The translations under genes were made by a program, and so were the position numbers. The notes under the pieces were generated by a model, which saw nothing but the letters and a program-made list of their open reading frames with translations, did no database searches and was not told where the DNA came from. This document shows, piece by piece, positions 8,274-14,855 of a DNA stretch of 15,033 nt. The DNA is from Verrucomicrobia bacterium UBA1200 (lineage in GTDB: Bacteria > Verrucomicrobiota > Kiritimatiellia > RFP12 > UBA1067). Where the stretch lies: the NCBI GenBank assembly GCA_002309765.1, contig DBXY01000034.1:72326-87358 (forward strand), in the 5' to 3' direction. Position 1 is the stretch's first letter; the number at the start of each line of letters is the position of its first letter.

Positions 8274-9611
8274 CTAGTAGTCGCGGTCGTCCGGCTGTTC
8301 GATGGTTTTCAGCAAACGTTTGACCAGATCGGTGGTGGAAATCCCCTCGGAATCCGCGGCAAAGTTCGCTTGGATGCGGTGCCTCAGCACCGGTGTCGCG
8401 GCTTTAACCACATCGGCGCAACTCACATGGATGCGACCCTCAAGCACCGCCCGCGCCTTGGCGGCCAGCACCAGAAACTGCCCGGCACGCGGCCCGGCAC
8501 CGTTCTGGACGTATTTCTTGATGAAATCGGGGCTTTTCTCATCCTGCGGGCGGGTCGCGCGCACCAGACGCACCGCGTACTTGATCACATGATCGGACAC
8601 GGGAATCTTGCGCACTACAGCCTGCAACTGAAGCAGCTCTTCCTTGGTAATCACCTTTTGCGGGCTTTCGTGCCTGGACATGGTGGTCGCCTTGACCACG
8701 GTCTCTTCCTCATCCTCCTTCGGATAATCCACCCACAAGTTGAACATGAAGCGGTCCTGCTGCGCTTCCGGCAGCGGATAGGTGCCTTCCTGTTCAATCG
8801 GGTTCTGGGTGGCCAACACAAAGAACGGCGCGTCCAACTTGTAGGTCTGGTTGCCGACGGTCACGCACTTTTCCTGCATCGCCTCCAGCAGCGAGGCTTG
8901 GGTTTTCGGCGGCGTACGGTTGATTTCATCGGCCAGCAGCATATTGGTGAAAATCGGCCCCTTAATGAACCGGAACGACTTTTTGTCGGTTACGGGATCA
9001 TGCTCCAGAATCTCGGTGCCGGTAATGTCGGTCGGCATCAAGTCGGGGGTAAACTGGACCCGCTTAAACTCCATGTCCAGCACCTTGGCGATGGTCGCGC
9101 AAAGCGTGGTTTTAGCCATGCCGGGCATTCCCACCAGCAAACCGTGTCCGCCGGCGATAATCACCATCATCACCTGATCGATAATGTCCACCTGCCCCAC
9201 GATCACCTTGGCGATTTCTTTGCGGATCCGGTTCGACCGGACCGACATTTCCTTCACCAGCCGCACGTCCTCCTCGGTAGCACCGTCGCCGCGTTTTGAC
9301 GCCGCTCCGGCGGGTTCGTCATCAAAAAACGAGGCGGCCACCTCCGCGCCGAACACGATGTCCGCACCCGGACGAAGCGCGGTTGCGGCGGTGACGGGGG
9401 AATCGTCGACCAGCGTACCGTTTGAACTGCCCAGATCTTCCAACCACCAAGAGCCGTCGGCGAACTCCAGCGCGGCGTGGTGGCTCGAAACCGCGTCCAC
9501 CGGAATCCGGATCGAACTGTCCGACGCCCGGCCGATTACATACTTTTCACCCGGTTTCAGGGCGAATTCAAACTGTTTGCCATCCGGCAACTGAACCAAC
9601 ATTTTAGCCAT
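8274..9611 (-). CDS. FHA domain-MoxR AAA+ ATPase fusion (445 aa)
   Basis: MoxR ATPases act as cytoplasmic chaperones that help assemble metalloprotein or membrane/VWA-protein complexes. The N-terminal FHA domain binds phosphothreonine peptides: GRASDSSIRIP (27-37), VSSHHAAL (41-48) and LGSSNGT (60-66). A linker of ~45 residues leads to the ATPase, with Walker A GMPGMAKT (161-168), Walker B LLADEINR (225-232), sensor 1 ATQNP (267-271), the MoxR hallmark EQEGTYPLPEAQQDRF (273-288) and GPRAGQ (373-378). All key residues look intact. AAGGAAA lies upstream of the ATG at 9611. MoxR genes are usually followed by DUF58, BatA-like or VWA genes; none occur here, so the usual partners are missing or replaced by the two secreted proteins encoded just upstream. 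The FHA domain hints at control by a Ser/Thr kinase elsewhere. Confidence 0.92.
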   Translation of the reverse strand: MAKMLVQLPDGKQFEFALKPGEKYVIGRASDSSIRIPVDAVSSHHAALEFADGSWWLEDLGSSNGTLVDDSPVTAATALRPGADIVFGAEVAASFFDDEPAGAASKRGDGATEEDVRLVKEMSVRSNRIRKEIAKVIVGQVDIIDQVMMVIIAGGHGLLVGMPGMAKTTLCATIAKVLDMEFKRVQFTPDLMPTDITGTEILEHDPVTDKKSFRFIKGPIFTNMLLADEINRTPPKTQASLLEAMQEKCVTVGNQTYKLDAPFFVLATQNPIEQEGTYPLPEAQQDRFMFNLWVDYPKEDEEETVVKATTMSRHESPQKVITKEELLQLQAVVRKIPVSDHVIKYAVRLVRATRPQDEKSPDFIKKYVQNGAGPRAGQFLVLAAKARAVLEGRIHVSCADVVKAATPVLRHRIQANFAADSEGISTTDLVKRLLKTIEQPDDRDY

Positions 9612-9654
9612 AATTATTTCCTTTGTTTGCGTATGGTTAAGGCCGCGCCATCGA

Positions 9655-10512
9655 TTATTCGGATGCGTCCTTCGACAATGAGATTGTGCCCAAATCCTTT
9701 AGCCGCGTCGAAACGCGGATACCGCCCAACGATTTGCGGTGATACCCGGGAATCAGCCCCTTGGTCTCCGGCGGGCCCAATTCCTGGCGCGTCAGCTCGC
9801 GGGTTTTCTTCATCTCCCAGTGCACCCCGGCCCGCGCATTACCGACGCTTTCCATAAAACAGAGTTTCATGCTGCGGATTTGAATGTCGGTACGAACCTC
9901 GGCGCTCTGCAGATTAACCGGGAGGGTGCGCACTTCCTGCTCAAGTACCCGCGCCTTTCCGTAATTCCCGGTCTGACCCTCGATCCGTTCCTGGCTTTTG
10001 ACGTTGAAGAAACCGTTGGATTCCTTTATTTTGGCCTTAATGACGCCAATGTCCTGCGGAGTAAGGGTGTTTTCCTCCCGCGACAAAACCAATCCCTCGT
10101 AGAAACAGTTCTCGCACATCACGAACAAATCGTACTTGCCCGGAGGGAGCCCGGTGGCGGAAAAACTTCCGTCGTCCGACAGATTGGCCAGATAAACCGG
10201 ATTCTTCATGTTTTGGTTGACGTTTCTGGCGTTTTTACCCGAAGCACCGTCCGCGACGTCGCCCAGCGCCGACACATTCGGAAACTGCTGGTACACCACC
10301 GCCACCCCGAGGATCTTTGAAGGCGCGTCAATCAGTTTGCCGCGGATCGCACCTTCGGCGCTGGGATCCGGCTTGGTGTACAACGCCGCCCCGACGTGGG
10401 TTTTACTGTAAGGCGACATATTGCCGGGATCGATTTTTATTCCGGCCGCCTCAACACTGCCGATTGAAACGGCAGCCGCCATTACGGCAAAAAACAGATT
10501 AAGGTTCTTCAT
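9655..10512 (-). CDS. Secreted protein with a carboxypeptidase-regulatory-like beta-sandwich (285 aa)
   Basis: Function not recognised. A signal peptide occupies about residues 1-23 (MKNLNLFFAVMAAAVSIGSVEAA). A beta-sandwich of the carboxypeptidase-regulatory/transthyretin-like type is suggested by IRGKLIDAPSKILGVAVVYQ (56-75) and the later LSDDGSFSATGLPPGKYDLFV (shortened here: SDDGSF, LPPGKYDLFV near 112-132). These features are typical of extracytoplasmic binding or structural modules. The second half (about 150-285) is polar, charged and without recognised motifs. The ATG overlaps the stop of the preceding PA14/TPR gene (ATGA), and AAGGAG lies eight bases before it, so the two are translated together and likely function together outside the membrane. 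The next gene is the FHA-MoxR ATPase after 43 bp. Confidence 0.7.
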   Translation of the reverse strand: MKNLNLFFAVMAAAVSIGSVEAAGIKIDPGNMSPYSKTHVGAALYTKPDPSAEGAIRGKLIDAPSKILGVAVVYQQFPNVSALGDVADGASGKNARNVNQNMKNPVYLANLSDDGSFSATGLPPGKYDLFVMCENCFYEGLVLSREENTLTPQDIGVIKAKIKESNGFFNVKSQERIEGQTGNYGKARVLEQEVRTLPVNLQSAEVRTDIQIRSMKLCFMESVGNARAGVHWEMKKTRELTRQELGPPETKGLIPGYHRKSLGGIRVSTRLKDLGTISLSKDASE

Positions 10513-12722
10513 TTCGCCAACTCCTTCATCTCTTTCTCATACGGGTGGCCGGGAAACTTTTTAACAAAATCCTGCGCCACGTCCTTGATCCTTTTTTTGT
10601 CTCCGAGTTCCGCCAGCGCGTCTATTTCCAACTTCATCGCATCAGCCAACTGGGCACTCATCGAGGTGTTTTTGCGGTATATGTCCAAAGCGTTGGCGGC
10701 ACGCCGGAAATCCCGCGCGTACATATACACCTTTGCCTCCGCCATCGGGAAATCCCCGGACAGTTTGGAGGTGGGGGTCTCGTTTTCCCAGTCGTTCAAT
10801 TTCTGCAACGCCTCCGGCAGCGCGTGCTGCGAGAGATAGGAGGCGATGGTGGTGTACATCGACGCATCGTGCACGGTGTAGATTTTCCAATCGTCCACCT
10901 TGGCGTTCAACGTTTTGGGCTGCCTAAGCGACCGGAGCTGCGACTTGGCCCGTGCGGCAGTGTTGGTGTCGGAAGTATCCTGCAACTTTGTGGTCCGGCG
11001 CGTCCCGACGTAACTCATCCGACCGCCCGCCATACCGACCTTGTTCCGCGAGCGGTACCGCTCCTGCGCATCCTTATAGGCCGCCATCGCCGCATCGGTG
11101 TTACCCAGCGCCCGTTCCACGTCGCCCAACCGCAATGCCGCGATCTGGGCCTGGTCGGGCGTGGACGCGGCATCCTTCAAAGCCTTGACCTCTTCCTTGG
11201 CCAATTCCGGCTGGTTAAGGTCCAAGAGGTAAGCGCAAATGCGCTCATCGCGCCAATGGAATTTGCGGGCCATGTTTTTGTCGTTTTTCTCAAACCGGCC
11301 GATCCATTCGAGCAGTTGCTGGTCATTTCGCGAAAGCCGCATAATCTCGATCCAGCGCTCTTCAAGCGTCCAGCGTTCGGTGTTCGGCCGTTTCGCCAGC
11401 GAGTCCCCGCACCGTTCCACCAGCTCTTTCAGCAACGGACCGGACTGGTAAGGCTCAATCAGCTCAAACAGCAGTTGCCAATAGTCCGCCCCCCACTTCA
11501 GGCACGGATCGGCCGGCTTGGCGACCGAGTTTATCTTGTTGAGCAGGGCCAGCTTGAACTGCTTGCAGTCGCCGTCGTTTTCCAGCGACATTTTATCCGG
11601 AGTCCACTGGCAGTACATCCGCTGGACGCTGCGCGTTACGCCTTTGGCGCCGGACACCTCCAACGCCACCGGCGTGGACAGCTGGTCCGGCTCGCCATCC
11701 GCGATCCAAGTCACGGAATCGCCCTCGAAACGCTGCCCGTTCCCAAAATCAAACCGCACTTTGGCGTTGGGGTCGCTCACCCCGGAATAGGAAAGATTAA
11801 ACAGGTTCAGCGGCTTGTCCCCGATCCAAACATATCCCTGCGGCTTGAACAGCCCCTCAATCACGCCCCCGAATTTACCGTCCTTGGTCTCGATCGAGAG
11901 GATGTCCGCCGTTCCGGAAGTGGCGAACCCGGTCACCAGTTCCGGCAAGTCATCCTTGGTCACCATGCCTTTACGCTTCCAGACCAGCTGGGCCTCCTGC
12001 GAACCCTTCAGCTCAAAATGGTAGTAATCGATGCGATGAACCCCGGCCGGCAGATGCAACTTTTTGCCCATTTGACCCTTGGCACCCTTTGCCCGGGTAT
12101 GCGCGCCCGGCCACGACACCACCGAACGGCCGTCTATGAACACCTCAGACCCTTCGTCGGAGATCGTCGCGAAATAAATGTCCTCTTCCTTTTCCAGCGC
12201 AATGGCGCCAACGAACCAGGAGACAAAATTATCATCCGGGCCGAAGGGGTTTACCATTGAACCGATGCAAGACCAACGCTCAAAATAAGCGTCCGCCGCT
12301 GGCGGGTACTGCTTGCCCATCCGGACGGCGTCTTCGAGCGACGCCTTGCCGTTGCGGGCGAACATCAGCACGCTCGGAATCAATTTGCAGTCCGGCAGCG
12401 ACGCCTTTGCCGCGCCGGTAAGATAAACCGTGGCCCGACCGGATTTGGGTTCCTCAAACAGCACCCCCAACCCGTCGTTTCGGTTGAACCCCACGATTAC
12501 CGACGGCAAAACCGCGCCGGAACCGTCCATAACAGTCGGCACCGGTATCGGCCCGGGCAACAACCCGCCGTCCGGGATCTTCACCAGCACACCCAGTTCC
12601 GGATGCGTCGGGCCGCTGTCCACCCGCACCTCTACCCTAACGGTGGCCGCAGGAAGCGCCCATTCTCCGGCCCAAGCCGAGAATCCCGCCCAAAACGCCG
12701 CTAAAAACCATTTTAATCTCAT
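10509..12722 (-). CDS. Secreted PA14-domain and TPR-like repeat protein (737 aa)
   Basis: Large extracytoplasmic protein of unknown specific role. After a signal peptide (FLAAFWAGFSAWAG, to about residue 19) comes a beta-rich region, then a PA14-like carbohydrate-binding fold near 145-253, with YFATISDEGSEVFIDGR, SVVSWPGAH and LPAGVHRIDYYHFE. A PKD/Ig-like segment follows near 280-385 (VRFDFGNG, FEGDSVTWIADGE). The C-terminal ~340 residues are helical with TPR-like units, for example ALRLGDVERALGNTDAAMAA and FPMAEAKVYMYARDFRRAAN. It is the first gene after the strong promoter at 12754-12782. ATG at 12722 is preferred; a GTG directly before it at 12725 is possible. The combination of a glycan-binding domain with protein-interaction repeats, next to FHA-MoxR, suggests an envelope scaffold or sensor, which is inference. 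Confidence 0.75.
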   Translation of the reverse strand: MRLKWFLAAFWAGFSAWAGEWALPAATVRVEVRVDSGPTHPELGVLVKIPDGGLLPGPIPVPTVMDGSGAVLPSVIVGFNRNDGLGVLFEEPKSGRATVYLTGAAKASLPDCKLIPSVLMFARNGKASLEDAVRMGKQYPPAADAYFERWSCIGSMVNPFGPDDNFVSWFVGAIALEKEEDIYFATISDEGSEVFIDGRSVVSWPGAHTRAKGAKGQMGKKLHLPAGVHRIDYYHFELKGSQEAQLVWKRKGMVTKDDLPELVTGFATSGTADILSIETKDGKFGGVIEGLFKPQGYVWIGDKPLNLFNLSYSGVSDPNAKVRFDFGNGQRFEGDSVTWIADGEPDQLSTPVALEVSGAKGVTRSVQRMYCQWTPDKMSLENDGDCKQFKLALLNKINSVAKPADPCLKWGADYWQLLFELIEPYQSGPLLKELVERCGDSLAKRPNTERWTLEERWIEIMRLSRNDQQLLEWIGRFEKNDKNMARKFHWRDERICAYLLDLNQPELAKEEVKALKDAASTPDQAQIAALRLGDVERALGNTDAAMAAYKDAQERYRSRNKVGMAGGRMSYVGTRRTTKLQDTSDTNTAARAKSQLRSLRQPKTLNAKVDDWKIYTVHDASMYTTIASYLSQHALPEALQKLNDWENETPTSKLSGDFPMAEAKVYMYARDFRRAANALDIYRKNTSMSAQLADAMKLEIDALAELGDKKRIKDVAQDFVKKFPGHPYEKEMKELAK

Positions 12723-12753
12723 CACATATACCCCGATAGCTCAATGGAAGCAT

Positions 12754-12782
12754 ATTATATGATAAATTTTCTCGCAGTGCAA
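12754..12782 (-). promoter_or_regulatory. Near-consensus sigma70 promoter of the PA14/TPR-to-GH106 operon
   Basis: On the minus strand, TTGCAC (12782-12777) is followed after exactly 17 nt by a perfect TATAAT (12759-12754). The expected start is near 12747, about 25 nt before the ATG at 12722. This is the best promoter match on the minus strand and fits the first gene of a tightly packed six-gene run. Confidence 0.8.
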
Positions 12783-12788
12783 GGCAGA

Positions 12789-12832
12789 GCCGCTTAAAAC
12801 AGAAAAAAAGCCCTTTTACGTCAATAAGCGGC
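12789..12832. repeat. 8-bp inverted repeat between two minus-strand genes
   Basis: GCCGCTTA (12789-12796) and TAAGCGGC (12825-12832) are perfect complements around a 28-nt spacer, just after the stop of the glycosyltransferase-like gene and seven bases upstream of the next -35 box. On the minus strand the spacer holds GGGC followed by seven T, so a weak terminator is possible, but the T run lies inside the loop and not after the stem. It could equally be an operator for the downstream promoter. Confidence 0.3.
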
Positions 12833-12837
12833 GTCGG

Positions 12838-13881
12838 CTACCAGTAACTGCCTCCCTCAACGGTACGGTAGTTTTTGGGGCGTTCCGTCTCCGCGGGGCG
12901 AACCCAAAAATCGTTGTAAAACGAAGAAAAATAGGGGTTACGGTCAAACACGCTACCCTTGATCCCGAACAGCATCTGCAGCACTCCGCCCATGTGGACG
13001 GCGGTTTTCCCCATCCGCTTGACATGGGCGCCGAGACTCATCCCGTAAGCCCCGGCACTGATCAACGCAATGTCAAAATCGATTTTGGAAATGTCGCTCT
13101 TCATAGCCTCAAGCGCCTCGAACCAGTCGCGGTACGGACTCTCGGCGAAGGCCCCGGCATGTGAGACCACGGGACGGTAACAGACCAAATCAAACTCCGG
13201 CAGGAATTCCGGGTTGGCGAAAAGCTTCTCCCGTCTCGCGTACTGGCTTCGAATCGACCCGTCAAACGGGGAAACCGCCAGAACCTTTTTCCCCTTCAAA
13301 TAACGGGTCCAGGTTTCGGGGCAATCCGGCTGCACCAGCAAACCGAAAGGGTAACATTTCGAATCCGGGAAAAACCGGTCGTGCAAGAACTGCTCGCCGG
13401 AAATCCAGCCGCCCAGCAAATCGATCTGCTTACAGTCCTCAAGCGTCTGCAAACCGAAGCGGGACATGGTATCGTCATCCGGCGGGAACACCCCGGCAAT
13501 CCAATGGATGCCGGACCGGATCGAATTATCCCACCAGAACGGGCCGATTCGCCCGGCAAGCATTTTTGCCAGCTTAACGGGCGGCGTGTCCGGATCGGCG
13601 ACCGCCAATGCCCGGAGGGTGGTTTCCATTTCGCCGGTACCGAAGCGGGCGACAAGCGTCCCCCTGCCCTGACGCTCGCAAAGAGTCTGGTAGATCAACC
13701 GTTGGGCATCGGCCGCCGATACCGCGTTATGCCGCAAAGCCCGCATCCGGCGGGTTTTGAGCAAATCACAGTAAAACTTCCGTTGCGCCACAATCACGCA
13801 ACGGGTGAAAAGTTCCCGGAAACCGAACGGGTAGCCCGGTAATTCCCGTCCGTACCGAACCGGTCCTTTGAAAAGCCGCAT
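12838..13881 (-). CDS. GT-D-fold glycosyltransferase-like protein (347 aa)
   Basis: The protein resembles the GT-D-fold family found among polysaccharide and glycoprotein glycosylation genes: a RFG(D/T)GE motif near the start (RFGTGEM, 79-85), ISAGAYGMSLGAHVKRMGK (274-292, with MGG and LFGIKG following) and the diagnostic C-terminal ending VRPAETERP, then VEGGSYW (327-347). In the family the motif is usually DGE; here Thr replaces the Asp, which could alter nucleotide-sugar or metal binding. No signal peptide is seen, so it should be cytoplasmic. GGAGG lies nine bases before the ATG at 13881; a GTG two codons upstream is too close to it. It has its own promoter (13908-13937). No polysaccharide cluster surrounds it, so the acceptor is unknown. 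Confidence 0.75.
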   Translation of the reverse strand: MRLFKGPVRYGRELPGYPFGFRELFTRCVIVAQRKFYCDLLKTRRMRALRHNAVSAADAQRLIYQTLCERQGRGTLVARFGTGEMETTLRALAVADPDTPPVKLAKMLAGRIGPFWWDNSIRSGIHWIAGVFPPDDDTMSRFGLQTLEDCKQIDLLGGWISGEQFLHDRFFPDSKCYPFGLLVQPDCPETWTRYLKGKKVLAVSPFDGSIRSQYARREKLFANPEFLPEFDLVCYRPVVSHAGAFAESPYRDWFEALEAMKSDISKIDFDIALISAGAYGMSLGAHVKRMGKTAVHMGGVLQMLFGIKGSVFDRNPYFSSFYNDFWVRPAETERPKNYRTVEGGSYW

Positions 13882-13907
13882 AACCACAATCCTCCAAATA
13901 GGTAAAC

Positions 13908-13937
13908 ATTATACCGCAACATCGGTAGTAACGACAA
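13908..13937 (-). promoter_or_regulatory. Predicted promoter of the glycosyltransferase-like gene
   Basis: Minus strand: TTGTCG (13937-13932), an 18-nt spacer and a perfect TATAAT (13913-13908), with the start predicted ~20 nt before the ATG at 13881. A weaker second pair, TTGCAC (14014-14009) with AATAAT (13991-13986), lies further upstream and overlaps the opposing promoter. Confidence 0.6.
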
Positions 13938-13959
13938 ACGAAAAATCGCGCCACAAGCA

Positions 13960-13988
13960 TTGCAATCTGCCTCAGTATGGTGTATATT
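13960..13988 (+). promoter_or_regulatory. Predicted promoter of the rightward leader/toxin-like unit
   Basis: Plus strand: TTGCAA (13960-13965), 17-nt spacer, TATATT (13983-13988). The start would fall near 13995, giving a leader of about 68 nt before the ATG at 14063 that contains the inverted repeat at 14025-14045. Confidence 0.55.
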
Positions 13989-14024
13989 ATTGTCGTTGTT
14001 TTGAGAGTGTGCAACACTATTTGC

Positions 14025-14045
14025 CATGTTCGGCGGTCGAACATG
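14025..14045. repeat. Perfect 8-bp inverted repeat in the leader of the rightward unit
   Basis: CATGTTCG and CGAACATG flank GCGGT. It lies downstream of the predicted plus-strand start and 17 bp before the ATG at 14063, so it could be an operator or an RNA hairpin limiting ribosome access. It has GTTCG/CGAAC halves but not the spacing of known LexA boxes. Confidence 0.5.
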
Positions 14046-14062
14046 ACGCCAAAAGGTTTCTG

Positions 14063-14278
14063 ATGCCGCGCAATTTCACGCATTTTAATAATCTTTTCCT
14101 TGCCGTGCTTCGCCGCCGGCTCAGCTGGGAAACCGCCCTGCTGGCGGCGGCGGTGCTGTGCGCCGTGCAGGTCGGCGGCACCAAGGGTCAGCGCGGCGAA
14201 CCGGGGGGGGGGGCGCGACCTTGCGGCCACCAACGCCGCCGGTGCCGCGGCGGCGCCAGCCCGCTCCTCCCCTGCTGA
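14063..14278 (+). pseudogene. Short membrane leader, frame broken at an 11-G tract; possible Rhs/polymorphic-toxin N terminus
   Basis: The ATG at 14063 follows AAAAGG at six bases. The protein opens with a basic stretch (VLRRRLSW) and one hydrophobic segment near residues 22-38 (ETALLAAAVLCAVQVGG), then GTKGQRGEPGGG. In the deposited frame, the stretch after the G tract is Arg/Cys-rich and stops at 14276-14278, which looks out of frame. Dropping one G (10 instead of 11) gives an Ala-rich frame with mostly G or C at third positions (DLAATNAAGAAAAPARSSPA, then DRLGL) that stops only at 14412-14414. So the true gene probably continues in that frame. I recognise the leader only as similar in style to short membrane leaders of PVC Rhs-like proteins. 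It could be a decayed gene, a phase-variable gene, or an assembly error. Confidence 0.45.
14203..14213 (+). repeat. Homopolymer tract of 11 G
   Basis: Eleven consecutive G within the leader coding region, the longest G run noticed in the window. It sits at the point where the coding frame appears to change, so it is either a slippage site or a sequencing/assembly fault. Confidence 0.95.
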
Positions 14279-14317
14279 CCGGCTCGGACTCATGGACTTG
14301 TTGGGAAAGGAGGACAA

Positions 14318-14683
14318 GTGCATCATATTAATCCAATTAAGGGGCATACCAATGGGAAGCCGGCCCGTTTCCCGTTACCATACGAATGGTCTGCGCGTGG
14401 AGAATGGAATATGACATGGTATGCGACAAAAGCTGAACATCAAGCAGCACATAGTCAAATAATGATGTATGAAGCGATAGACAAATATCGAACTATGACT
14501 ATGGGTGTGCGACAAGGAGGTAATTACATAATGAATAGGCTCAATAGTTCAAGTGAGACTAAATGTTGGGATAGCATTGACATTTCGGTAGATGTCTATC
14601 ATTATGAGGATGGTGGTTCGGTGATTAACGCAGTTCCATGTAGTATCTCCATCCAGTTTCAAGAATACGAGAGGGGAAATTAA
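14318..14683 (+). CDS. AT-rich small protein with His-Me-finger/HNH-nuclease-like pattern; possible toxin tip (121 aa)
   Basis: Two starts are possible. GTG at 14318 follows AAAGGAGG at four bases. Alternatively the frame is open back to 14279 and reads HGLVGKGGQ before HHINPIK, as a C-terminal toxin tip fused to a longer protein would. The N-terminal half shows HHINPIKGHTNG (2-13), then GEWN (28-31) and TKAEHQAAHS (37-46). The order HH, N, H-x3-H resembles the HNH/endonuclease VII-type (His-Me finger) toxins at the ends of Rhs and related proteins, which cut DNA or RNA. The C-terminal half (SIDISVDVYHYEDGGSVINA) is unrecognised. Base composition is clearly poorer in GC than the 5' part and the rest of the window, as is usual for toxin tips acquired by transfer. 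A strong internal ribosome site occurs at 14514-14521. Family assignment is tentative. Confidence 0.45.
   Translation: MHHINPIKGHTNGKPARFPLPYEWSARGEWNMTWYATKAEHQAAHSQIMMYEAIDKYRTMTMGVRQGGNYIMNRLNSSSETKCWDSIDISVDVYHYEDGGSVINAVPCSISIQFQEYERGN
14514..14533 (+). promoter_or_regulatory. Internal ribosome binding site with in-frame ATG
   Basis: AAGGAGGT (14514-14521) is a full match to the 16S anti-Shine-Dalgarno and lies nine bases before an in-frame ATG (14531-14533). Initiation there would give a separate 50-residue product (14531-14683) equal to the C-terminal part of the larger ORF. Confidence 0.35.
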
Positions 14684-14772
14684 TGACAACATCCATAATT
14701 CTGGTTGCTCTTGGGGCAATTCTCCTTAACATAATAATGGTGGTTGTTGAACGTAAGACCGCAAAGCGATAG
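14683..14772 (+). CDS. 29-residue single-pass membrane peptide
   Basis: Starts at the ATG sharing a base with the previous stop (TAATG) and is preceded by GAGAGGGGAA, so it is probably translated by coupling. It reads MTTSIILVALGAILL, then NIIMVVVERKTAKR and stop: a hydrophobic helix of ~20 residues with a basic tail, predicted N-out/C-in. It lies directly downstream of the candidate toxin tip, where an immunity protein is expected in polymorphic-toxin loci, but it is shorter than usual immunity proteins. It could be a membrane immunity fragment, a small toxic peptide, or a truncated gene. Composition is AT-rich like its neighbour. No family recognised. Confidence 0.4.
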   Translation: MTTSIILVALGAILLNIIMVVVERKTAKR

Positions 14773-14855
14773 AGTAAACTATTGTCTGTAAATTCACTTT
14801 TGTCTGGTTTATGATAGGTTGACGCTTGCAACGCCCCCATAAACCAGCGGCCATT

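Noticed and set aside
10545..12260. 571-codon open frame on the plus strand antisense to the PA14/TPR gene, and similar long frames at 3488-4498 and 8052-9299
   Set aside because: They lie opposite well-supported genes, have His/Arg/Gln-rich composition without recognisable motifs, and are expected shadows of GC-rich codon use.
13931..13996. Distant 7-bp inverted repeat ACGACAA / TTGTCGT enclosing the plus-strand promoter
   Set aside because: Short arms 52 bases apart are easily found by chance; no second copy supports a role.
14025..14045. LexA/SOS box
   Set aside because: Spacing between TGTTC and GAACA is seven bases, not four, and the downstream gene is not a DNA-repair gene.
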